DNA of 64,000 nucleotides from Henriciella sp. (lineage in GTDB: Bacteria > Pseudomonadota > Alphaproteobacteria > Caulobacterales > Hyphomonadaceae): positions 124,001-188,000 of the forward strand of contig JASJAO010000003.1 in assembly GCA_030066975.1 (NCBI GenBank), written 5' to 3'. Below the pieces are notes generated by a model, which saw only the letters and a list, made by a program, of their open reading frames with translations, made no database searches and was not told the origin of the DNA. A program made the translations under genes and the position numbers. Positions 57,433-64,000 of this stretch are shown piece by piece. Numbering within the stretch: the stretch's first letter is position 1; every line of letters starts with the position of its first letter.

Positions 57433-57863
57433 GTGCCTGCATCCGGCGCTTCAAGGTCGCGCAGTTCGCGCGGTTGATAGGTTTCGTCATGCTTGGCGAG
57501 GATCTCTGAGGCCTCAAACACTTCAGGGTTTTCACCAAACGCACCCGTGGCCACAACGCCTTCGCCTTCTCGAAATAGGTCAGGCACGATGCCGGTATAG
57601 GTGACCCTAACCGATTCCCCGGAGCCATCTTCGATGATGAAGTAAAGCTCCGCTCCATCTCCGTAAGTCAGAGAACCGGTCTCAACGAAGCCACCGATGC
57701 GAACACGCTGTCCTTGTTCGGGCATGCCGCGTTCAGCTAATAAAGCAGGGGTATAGAAGAGGTCGGCATGACGGCGGAGCGCCACCGATGCAAGCACAGC
57801 TGCAGAGGCGACCAGAATGGCGGCAAACCCGACGGCGTATAGGCGTTTGGTACGAGCTCTCAT
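57429..57863 (-). CDS. ccmE: CcmE/CycJ heme chaperone
   Basis: Periplasmic heme chaperone of 144 residues with one N-terminal membrane anchor (about 9-28). The covalent heme-binding histidine is H125 in ILAKHDETYQPRE, with Y129 as the axial ligand. The OB-fold region RVRIGGFVETGS and DLFREGEGVVATG are family signatures. The start ATG at 57863 has no obvious Shine-Dalgarno (leader CCTCCCCTCC). It overlaps ccmF by ATGA. Confidence 0.93.
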   Translation of the reverse strand: MRARTKRLYAVGFAAILVASAAVLASVALRRHADLFYTPALLAERGMPEQGQRVRIGGFVETGSLTYGDGAELYFIIEDGSGESVRVTYTGIVPDLFREGEGVVATGAFGENPEVFEASEILAKHDETYQPRELRDLEAPDAGT

Positions 57864-57910
57864 GGAGGGGAGGTATAACCTGAACCGATGGCAATTCCAC
57901 TGCGACAGGT

Positions 57911-58492
57911 TCAGCCACCGCTGCTTTCCGCCTCAGCCTGTGCGATCAAGTCTTCAATTTGCAGCCTTTCTGGATCATCTGAGGCCATAGGCTCAAGGAT
58001 CAGAGCCCACCTTGTCTGGGCTTCATCCGTGTCACCTTCACGAAACAAGGCCAGCGCAGCGATGACACCGGCGCGCGTTTGGGAGGGGTCCAACCTCCAG
58101 GCGCGATCATAGAGCTCACGTGCTGTTGAACCGATTTCACCGACATCCCGGGCCACCAGCACGTCCGCCAAAGCGACAAGCGCAGGGACATATCGATCAT
58201 TTTTACGAAGGGATGATTGAAAAGCTCGAATACTATCTTCGACACGCCCCTGCGACCGCATCAGAACGCCAATATGATAGTGTGGTTCAGCAGCATCCGG
58301 TTCATCACGAACAGCCATTTCAAGCCGCGTCAGCATCTCGTCTGCCGTTAGCGTCTGTGGATCCTTGTTCGCTATTTCATCTTGTCGCTCAGAAAACGGT
58401 AGATCTCCACGCGTTGGAGAACCGAGCCACAGATAGCCAGCCAATGCCACAATCAGCGCGGCGCCAATCAGGACCAGATCTCGCCGGGTCAT
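57911..58492 (-). CDS. ccmI: CcmI/CycH-like TPR protein of cytochrome c maturation
   Basis: Membrane-anchored apocytochrome chaperone of 193 residues. One transmembrane helix (about 6-23) then TPR-like helices (AAEPHYHIGVLMRSQGRVED; VPALVALADVLVARD; AGVIAALALFREGDTDEAQT). Shorter than most CcmI because only the TPR-bearing part follows one membrane helix. The ATG overlaps the histidine kinase stop by ATGA and ccmE follows after 47 bases. CcmA-D and CcmG are not nearby. Confidence 0.85.
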   Translation of the reverse strand: MTRRDLVLIGAALIVALAGYLWLGSPTRGDLPFSERQDEIANKDPQTLTADEMLTRLEMAVRDEPDAAEPHYHIGVLMRSQGRVEDSIRAFQSSLRKNDRYVPALVALADVLVARDVGEIGSTARELYDRAWRLDPSQTRAGVIAALALFREGDTDEAQTRWALILEPMASDDPERLQIEDLIAQAEAESSGG

Positions 58493-59895
58493 GCCGCTCT
58501 GCGGAGACTTAGCGTTGCTCGCAAGCCACCAAGCGGGCTATCACTTAGTTCCAGCCGCCCGCCATTCATCTCGGCAATATCTTTCACGATCGACAAACCC
58601 AGGCCGGTGCCTGGAGCCGCTTCATCCAGCCGCACGCCGCGCTTCAGCGCTTCAGTTCGTTCTTCCACCGTCAGTCCAGGGCCATCATCATCTATATGGA
58701 TCATCACCAATCCATTGTTTCCCGTCTCAGTGGTAACCTCAATGCGGCGTTTGGCCCATTTGCAGGCATTGTCCATCAGGTTGCCGGCCATCTCCTCAAT
58801 ATCCTGCTGTTCGGCCCGCACCATAATGACTTCGTCGACGCTGACGCTGACGTGTTTACCCTCACCTGCAAATAGCTTGTTCATGATCCGGCTGAGCCCC
58901 GCAAGGGCATTCGCGAGATCTGTACGTGTGCCTAAGGTCTCAGCGCGAGCGGCTGCCTGCGCGCGCTTCAGATAATGGTCAACATTCGATCGCATCGCCT
59001 CGGTTTGTCTCCGGACAACCTGATTGAGTTGATCGTCTCCAGTGGCTTCGTTTCTAAGCACCGCAAGGGGTGTTTTCAGCGCATGGGCTAGATTTCCTAC
59101 ATGCGTGCGCGCCCGTGAGACAACGGCGCGATTGTGTTCAAGTAATTTGTTGAGTTCTTCACTCAATGGTTGCACCTCAACCGGATAATCCCCCTCCAGT
59201 GCGGCGGACCGCCCCTCTCGAACGTCTGCGATGTCCGATTGAATACGATCAAGTGGTCGCAGAGCATACCGCAGGCCGAGCGCCATAGCTAAAAGCGTTC
59301 CACCCGCGAGCGACAGCATCGCGATCAACAATATCGTACGCAAGCGATCCGCGCCATCATCGGTTGTTGTTCGGTCGGCAGAGACAACCAGCAGAATCGG
59401 ATTGTCACGGTTGGGTATGATAACGGACTGAACCAGCGTGCGTATCGGTTCACCATATGGACCAATCGCATCGCCACGGACGATCTCGCCTTGCCTGTTG
59501 AGCGCGTCCTCACGCAGGTTATCCGGAAACGGCAAGTTTTCATCAAACAGGCTACGCGAACGAATGTCGTTTACAATCTCACCTTGATCGTCGACCGCTA
59601 TCACCATCCAGTACCGACCTGACAATGGCGTCGCAAAACGAGGGTCAGGCGGCAATCGCTCCGGGACGTCAGCCACGCGCCCATCTGGCATCACATCCAA
59701 GGCCCTAGAGAGCGTGATGAGCGTGCCATTCAACTCATCTTCCAGCAAGCTTAACGCTTGACTGCGATAGACTGCAGTCAACGCAACCACTCCGCCGATG
59801 ACGATTACAGCGCTCCAGATCAAGGCGCCGATCAGGATACGCTGCGCGAGTGACAACCGTCCAAAACGGAATTGAAGAGTTTTAGGGGCCTTCAT
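58489..59895 (-). CDS. Sensor histidine kinase (PhoQ/FeuQ-like)
   Basis: Two-component kinase of 468 residues: transmembrane helices at about 19-42 and 185-208, periplasmic sensor domain between, HAMP (about 209-262), H-box with H271 in NLAHALKTPLAVLRNEAT, ATPase boxes NLMDNACKWAKRRI, IDDDGPGL and GTGLGLSIVKDIA. The HALKTPL form of the H-box matches the PhoQ/FeuQ class. It overlaps ccmI by ATGA downstream and follows its response regulator after 28 bases. Sensing of cations or cell-envelope state is a reasonable inference. Confidence 0.92.
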   Translation of the reverse strand: MKAPKTLQFRFGRLSLAQRILIGALIWSAVIVIGGVVALTAVYRSQALSLLEDELNGTLITLSRALDVMPDGRVADVPERLPPDPRFATPLSGRYWMVIAVDDQGEIVNDIRSRSLFDENLPFPDNLREDALNRQGEIVRGDAIGPYGEPIRTLVQSVIIPNRDNPILLVVSADRTTTDDGADRLRTILLIAMLSLAGGTLLAMALGLRYALRPLDRIQSDIADVREGRSAALEGDYPVEVQPLSEELNKLLEHNRAVVSRARTHVGNLAHALKTPLAVLRNEATGDDQLNQVVRRQTEAMRSNVDHYLKRAQAAARAETLGTRTDLANALAGLSRIMNKLFAGEGKHVSVSVDEVIMVRAEQQDIEEMAGNLMDNACKWAKRRIEVTTETGNNGLVMIHIDDDGPGLTVEERTEALKRGVRLDEAAPGTGLGLSIVKDIAEMNGGRLELSDSPLGGLRATLSLRRAA

Positions 59896-59923
59896 ATCAA
59901 GGGCTTATCCCCGACAGACTGCG

Positions 59924-60607
59924 TCAGGCAACACCGGTGCGTTCTTCTTCCGGAACAACGAGGCGATAACCAAGGCCACGCTCGGTCTGGATGCGATCAC
60001 CGCCAATTTTCTTGCGGAGACGACCGATAAAAACCTCGATTGTATTCGAGTCGCGGTCAAAATCCTGATCATAAATATGTTCGACCAGTTCGGTTCGCGG
60101 AACAACACGTCCCTGATGATGAATGAGGTAGCTCAGAACCTTATACTCATGGGCCGTCAATTTGATCGGCTCACCGTTGACCGTGGCCCGCGCAGCACGT
60201 GTATCCAGACGCAACGATCCGGCCTCGATCGCCGCAACCGCGTGACCTGATGCCCGGCGCAGCAAGGCTCTCAACCGCGCCAGAACCTCCTCTGTGTAGA
60301 ACGGCTTTGTGACATAGTCGTCAGCGCCGGCGTCGAAGCCGGCGACCTTTTCGCTCCAGCGGTCGCGCGCCGTGAGGATCATAACCGGGAAGGTTTTGCC
60401 GTCCTCGCGCCAGCGTTCGAGGATCGTAACACCATCCATTTTCGGCAGGCCAAGATCCAGAATGACGGCGTCATACGGTTCGGTATCGCCCAGAAAGTGC
60501 CCATCCTCTCCGTCTGCGGCAAGGTCCACCGCATAACCCGCATGGGTTAGCGTGTCGGCCAGTTGACGGCGAAGATCTGCTTCATCTTCTACAATCAGAA
60601 TTCTCAT
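59924..60607 (-). CDS. OmpR-type response regulator (PhoP/FeuP-like)
   Basis: 227-residue regulator. The receiver has D51 (AVILDLGLPKMDG) and the lysine in YVTKPFYTEEV, followed by a winged-helix domain (LTAHEYKVLSYLIHHQGRVV; DFDRDSNTIEVFIGRLRKKI). Closest in wording to PhoP/FeuP-type regulators. AGGATAAAG precedes the ATG. It follows the PepSY-like gene and precedes its kinase, so the three are likely one module. Confidence 0.93.
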   Translation of the reverse strand: MRILIVEDEADLRRQLADTLTHAGYAVDLAADGEDGHFLGDTEPYDAVILDLGLPKMDGVTILERWREDGKTFPVMILTARDRWSEKVAGFDAGADDYVTKPFYTEEVLARLRALLRRASGHAVAAIEAGSLRLDTRAARATVNGEPIKLTAHEYKVLSYLIHHQGRVVPRTELVEHIYDQDFDRDSNTIEVFIGRLRKKIGGDRIQTERGLGYRLVVPEEERTGVA

Positions 60608-60623
60608 AGACTTTATCCTAACT

Positions 60624-60929
60624 CTACCCGATCACACGTCCAGTCTTCGCATCAACTTCAACCCGTATTCTTTCGTTTTTACCGGTCATCCAGTCGATGA
60701 CATAGACCTGTCGATTGCCGCGATTGTATAAGTTTGCGTCAATTTGATAGCCGCCATGCTGCTGCTTCAGCCGCCGGAAAATGTCCTTTAGAGGGATCAC
60801 CGCCCCTCGATCTCGCGCCTGCCGTGCCTGATCGGCGGTAAAGGAGTTGCCAAGCTGCGCCTGCACTGTCGCCGGCATGGCGAGCGCACTAAGCCCTATG
60901 AGGAGCAGGGATATGGCAGACTTTCTCAT
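60624..60929 (-). CDS. PepSY-domain-like periplasmic protein
   Basis: Exported protein of 101 residues. A signal peptide ends at about 23 (MPATVQAQ) and the rest is a PepSY-like fold (VYVIDWMTGKNERIRVEVDA, then KTGRVIG). It lies 16 bases before the response regulator. Small PepSY or FeuN-like proteins of this kind can modulate the adjacent kinase; in Sinorhizobium, FeuN restrains FeuQ. That role here is inference. The start is not certain: ATG 60929 or GTG 60932 (no strong Shine-Dalgarno). Confidence 0.78.
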   Translation of the reverse strand: MRKSAISLLLIGLSALAMPATVQAQLGNSFTADQARQARDRGAVIPLKDIFRRLKQQHGGYQIDANLYNRGNRQVYVIDWMTGKNERIRVEVDAKTGRVIG

Positions 60930-61008
60930 CACAGTGCATATGACCCGATGGCTCTGAATGGATAGTGAATATGACGGTCGAATTCCAGTTGGTTTTATAG
61001 GTCTGCGC

Positions 61009-61863
61009 CTAGCGTCCACGCGCCCAATCTCTCAGGCCTGGATCTTTCGGATTTTCAATCATGATCTCCAGCCGCACATAGAGATTTCCCGGCTTGCCCG
61101 GAATTTGTACGCCTTTTCCGCGCAGGCGCAAAAGGGCGCCGGTGTTTGACCCCTCAGGAATTTTGAGTGTGACGTCCCCCGCAGGGGTCATGACATCAAC
61201 GCTTCCACCGAGCACAGCAGTTTTAAGAGGAACACCGACCGACATCCGTAAATCCACGCCATCTTTGGTCCAGACAGGGCTTTTGCGCACATTAACCTCG
61301 AGCAGGGCGTCACCGGGAGGGCCTTTCCCTTTGGCCGGCTGACCCTGGCTCTTCAATCGTAAAGTCTGACCGGATTCCACGCCCGCCGGGATGGAAACGT
61401 TCAACACGCGCCCATCTGCCATCTTCATCTCACGTTTTGCACCCGAGACGGCGTCTTCAAAGGAAATATCGACGATGTATCTGACATCAGACCCCTTGCT
61501 CGGCCCCGGTCGCCGACGCCCTCCGGAGAACATGCCAGAAAGAATGTCTTCAAACGGATCCCCGGCGCCGCCGCTATGGGGATGTGAACTCCGCTGAAAA
61601 GGTTGCTGCCCGCCACCCTGTCCAAAAAAACCTTTGGGGTTACCTTCGGAATCGATCTCGCCGCGATCGTATTTCTTACGTTTTCCTTCGTCGCCCAGGA
61701 TTTCATATGCTGAGGATGCGGCCTTGAAGGCTTCGGCCTTGGCTTTGTCGCCGGGATGCAAGTCAGGATGAAGCTCCTTTGCCTTGCGCTTATAGGCCCG
61801 CCGCAGCTCTGCAGCATCGGCGTTTCGCGATACGCCAAGGACGGAATAAAGGTCTTTTGACAT
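61009..61863 (-). CDS. DnaJ-class co-chaperone (CbpA-like)
   Basis: J-domain protein of 284 residues. The J-domain (about 3-67) keeps the HPD motif at 32-34 (ELHPDLHPGD). A glycine-rich linker (FFGQGGGQQPFQRSSHPHSG) follows, then the DnaJ C-terminal substrate-binding domains (ISFEDAVSGAKREMK; IPAGVESGQTLRLKSQG; LRLRGKGVQIPGKPGNLYV). The central CxxCxGxG zinc fingers of full DnaJ are absent, so it is the CbpA/DnaJ2 class. It is downstream of the GTA-like tail gene by 41 bases. Confidence 0.93.
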   Translation of the reverse strand: MSKDLYSVLGVSRNADAAELRRAYKRKAKELHPDLHPGDKAKAEAFKAASSAYEILGDEGKRKKYDRGEIDSEGNPKGFFGQGGGQQPFQRSSHPHSGGAGDPFEDILSGMFSGGRRRPGPSKGSDVRYIVDISFEDAVSGAKREMKMADGRVLNVSIPAGVESGQTLRLKSQGQPAKGKGPPGDALLEVNVRKSPVWTKDGVDLRMSVGVPLKTAVLGGSVDVMTPAGDVTLKIPEGSNTGALLRLRGKGVQIPGKPGNLYVRLEIMIENPKDPGLRDWARGR

Positions 61864-61904
61864 GGCTCATTGACTTGGGGACCGACGGGCCACTCTTAAA
61901 GCGC

Positions 61905-64000
61905 TTACAGCGGAATGGAAGCCCACTCCCCCAGACGAGTGTCAGTACCGATCTCGGCAACGCGAACTTCATCACACCCTTCCGAAGCCGTGTAAGCAGC
62001 CACATCAACATCTTCCGACGACACCAAAACACCTTCAGAAAGCGCTTCGACGCGATAGGTGCCGACGTTGGAAGCTTCCGCTGGATACCAACTATCGCTG
62101 ACGTCGGAGCCGCGCCGTGTCCAGGTGATGATCGTTCCCTGTTCGTCTTGCCGCGCCCGCAAATGCCCGACACGCCAGGGAAGCCCAGCACGATTCAGAT
62201 GAACGTGGGAAACAGGCTCAGCAGTACCTGCTTGCCAGAGCAGTTCCAATCCGACTTCGGTATCAGATATCGGTATTGTCAGGACGCGTCCGTCGACCAC
62301 AACCATTCGCTGACCAATCTCAGCGGAAACAACTGGACCACCACGCAAACCTCGCAAGAGGCCACGAAGCCGCCATTGATCAGGACCGATGAGTTCCGCA
62401 TCCCGAAACGCCAATAGCTCCCAATGAGAAGCACCTTCAACCAAAAGCAACCCAGCCCCGTTCAAAACCGCGTTGCGACTGAGTGAGGCAAGATCCGCGC
62501 CCGGGATTTCCACCGTGACTGTACTCCCCCCATCCCAACGCCCGATCGGACCGCTCGCTAGCGGCGAGAGTAGCTTTCCGATGTCAGCAGGTGCATCGAA
62601 AACGGCACGCTCTATCAAAGAGGCAACATCCCCGCCTGCAGTCAACGTAACAGAGCCCGGCCACGGGCTGGACGTTGCAGCAACCAACAGCCCGGGCTCG
62701 CGTTCGACAAGCTGCGGTCCATCAATCAGCACCAGTTCCGGTACTGCAGACAGGGAAACGGTGGTCTGACTAGGGTTTGGTGTTGATGCGCGAACCCGAA
62801 GCCCAGATTGGATATCCGGGACCAGTTCAAAACTACGAACCAGGTCACGAGCCGAAATATCGGAAACCTTCCAAATCGACCCATCAGTCAATTCAACTCT
62901 GTCGTCTGCTTCCCAATTCAAGGAGGTTGGTGGAGTTGATACGGTCGCGGTATCTGTTGCGAGAGAGGCTTCCAGTATGCTCTCGGCAATATCTTGTGCG
63001 CGGGCGGCACTAAAGACCATCGGTAGTGACATTCGCAAGCTCTCTCGAGGGTCTGCTCCGTCTCGTCTCGCCTCGACGAGGCTCGTGTCGTAGTTGGCTT
63101 CACCTGAAAGGTAAGTCAGTTGCAATTGTCCGGGGGCTTTGTCGAGCAGTCCTCTTTTCAGCGAAAGCTCATCTTCGACCCAATCCCCATTTGCAATCGA
63201 GATCGTGTCACCATCGCTCCGGTGTTGGAAGATCAGGCCGCTCTCGCGTTCAATGCAAGACAGTTCAAACGCAATTTCCAAAGGAGACAGAGCACTGCGC
63301 AAGTCGGATATCCCTGGCTGGACGAGTCCCTCAACAAAGCCCTGCAGCCTTGAAGCATCGACAGTCAGTCCCGCTCGACCTGCGAGGTCCTCCACGACCT
63401 CAGAAAGTTCGATCAACCCGGAACGACCGTTGAGCCAATGCCCGAAGGGCCAGTTAGGACCATCCGACCAAACGCTGTCCTGTGATGGAAAATGAGGCCA
63501 CGGACGCCCGTCCCAAGCCCAAACCAGCGCTTGCTCAACGCAGGGCTGCGCCTGCCAGTAGGTCAACGCAGCGACGAGAGCTCGCCGCTGATACAGATCA
63601 TCCCGTAAGCCTTTTGAATAAGGCGGCAGCGCGCTCTCAGAGCTTTTGGGATCATAGAACAGGTTCGGCGCATTGCCACCTCGATCGAGAGCCGGGAACC
63701 CAATTTCAATCAATCTCACCGGCTTCGACGAGGGAATCCACAGGGTCGGTTGAGAGCTGCGAACACCTTGCGGTCGGGGATGATGCGTTTCGCTCCACCA
63801 CGACGACAAGTCTTTGGGGCGAAAAACCCAGTGCTCATTATGCGCTGTATCTGCAATTGGTGTTCGAACCTGCGCGTCGCGATCCGCCTCGTTGGCATAG
63901 TACCAGTCAAAAGCTTCACCGCCATGCATGTTGGCGAGCAAATAATCTGCGTCGTCCGACGCATTATATCCGGCCAAGGCGTCAAGATGCGCATCGCCAT
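61905..64000 (-). CDS. GTA gp15-like TIM-barrel phage tail protein (partial, runs off right edge)
   Basis: C-terminal 698 codons of a large tail/baseplate protein; the start lies beyond base 64000, since the frame is open to the edge (upstream residues GDAHLDALAGYN). The visible part contains the GTA TIM-barrel-like glycoside-hydrolase-fold domain (LANMHGGEAFDWYYANEADR; EHWVFRPKDLSSWWSETHHP; WIPSSKPVRLIEIGFPA), then a phage-tail domain (GLIELSEVVEDLAGRAGLTV) and beta-rich repeats to the stop at 61905. In Rhodobacter capsulatus the homologous orfg15 is the last gene of the gene-transfer-agent cluster; the other GTA genes would lie beyond 64000. Family assignment is by motif recognition. Confidence 0.86.
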   Translation of the reverse strand, partial: GDAHLDALAGYNASDDADYLLANMHGGEAFDWYYANEADRDAQVRTPIADTAHNEHWVFRPKDLSSWWSETHHPRPQGVRSSQPTLWIPSSKPVRLIEIGFPALDRGGNAPNLFYDPKSSESALPPYSKGLRDDLYQRRALVAALTYWQAQPCVEQALVWAWDGRPWPHFPSQDSVWSDGPNWPFGHWLNGRSGLIELSEVVEDLAGRAGLTVDASRLQGFVEGLVQPGISDLRSALSPLEIAFELSCIERESGLIFQHRSDGDTISIANGDWVEDELSLKRGLLDKAPGQLQLTYLSGEANYDTSLVEARRDGADPRESLRMSLPMVFSAARAQDIAESILEASLATDTATVSTPPTSLNWEADDRVELTDGSIWKVSDISARDLVRSFELVPDIQSGLRVRASTPNPSQTTVSLSAVPELVLIDGPQLVEREPGLLVAATSSPWPGSVTLTAGGDVASLIERAVFDAPADIGKLLSPLASGPIGRWDGGSTVTVEIPGADLASLSRNAVLNGAGLLLVEGASHWELLAFRDAELIGPDQWRLRGLLRGLRGGPVVSAEIGQRMVVVDGRVLTIPISDTEVGLELLWQAGTAEPVSHVHLNRAGLPWRVGHLRARQDEQGTIITWTRRGSDVSDSWYPAEASNVGTYRVEALSEGVLVSSEDVDVAAYTASEGCDEVRVAEIGTDTRLGEWASIPL

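Noticed and set aside
1-64000. CRISPR arrays, transposase genes, integrases, tRNA or rRNA genes
   Set aside because: No regularly spaced repeats, transposase or integrase motifs, or structural RNA cores were seen on either strand.

Overview
The window looks like a chromosomal segment from a flagellated alphaproteobacterium of the Caulobacterales/Hyphomonadales type. Pointers are a CckA hybrid kinase, FlbT, a one-cysteine DksA, the order cycHJKL - degP - regulator/kinase - glnE, and a gene-transfer-agent (GTA) tail gene. GC is high and genes are densely packed; many junctions are 4-base ATGA overlaps, so long polycistronic runs are likely. No rRNA, tRNA, CRISPR array or transposase was found by reading. 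The lineage is inferred from gene content, not from a marker tree.

Layout. 1-2839 (minus): lptB (cut by the left edge), lptA, lptC, an RNase D of the short type and a MOSC protein, i.e. the LPS-export block. truB (2988-3932, plus) faces a long minus-strand catabolic run. From its 5' end this reads: 4-hydroxyphenylpyruvate dioxygenase behind a 34-bp palindromic operator, a 54-residue membrane peptide, a VOC protein, two small envelope proteins, a fumarylacetoacetase-family hydrolase, a nitronate monooxygenase-like protein, a TIGR03084-type protein, a GPH/MFS symporter, a 3-hydroxyacyl-CoA dehydrogenase and a GMC oxidoreductase. Three acyl-CoA dehydrogenases follow (14291-18036), two of them probably partners. 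18037-20767 is an A/T-richer patch holding one large unfamiliar membrane-anchored protein with a pentapeptide-like stretch. Next to it is an uncharacterised ORF (20768-21475) interrupted in frame by a palindromic element.

21525-34515: cckA, a DUF885 zinc peptidase, TerC, a LysR regulator and an assimilatory sulfur operon (cysG - DUF2849 - GST - cysI - DUF934 - cysH), then an L,D-transpeptidase-fold protein and DUF3297. 34607-43962: DUF983, fliM with a CtrA-like box, dksA, an uncharacterised two-helix protein, marC, a small protein joined to flbT, an orphan MoxR ATPase, an alkylsulfatase-like lipoprotein, tlyA and a variant Cu/Zn superoxide dismutase. 44019-47385: an SDR, a GFA-family zinc protein and an EF-hand / ECF sigma / anti-sigma-like / Spy-like cluster. 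47434-60929 (minus): PepSY protein - response regulator - kinase - cycHJKL - hydrolase/OsmC fusion - degP - regulator - kinase - glnE. The right edge holds a DnaJ-class co-chaperone and the 3' part of a GTA gp15-like TIM-barrel tail protein, so a GTA cluster probably lies just beyond base 64000.

The most unusual observations are the in-frame palindromic element in 20768-21475, the A/T-rich patch, the perfect operator before hppD with its micro-protein operon, the Glu-for-His zinc-ligand change in the superoxide dismutase, and the GTA edge. Nothing here is a clear complete defence or mobile system.
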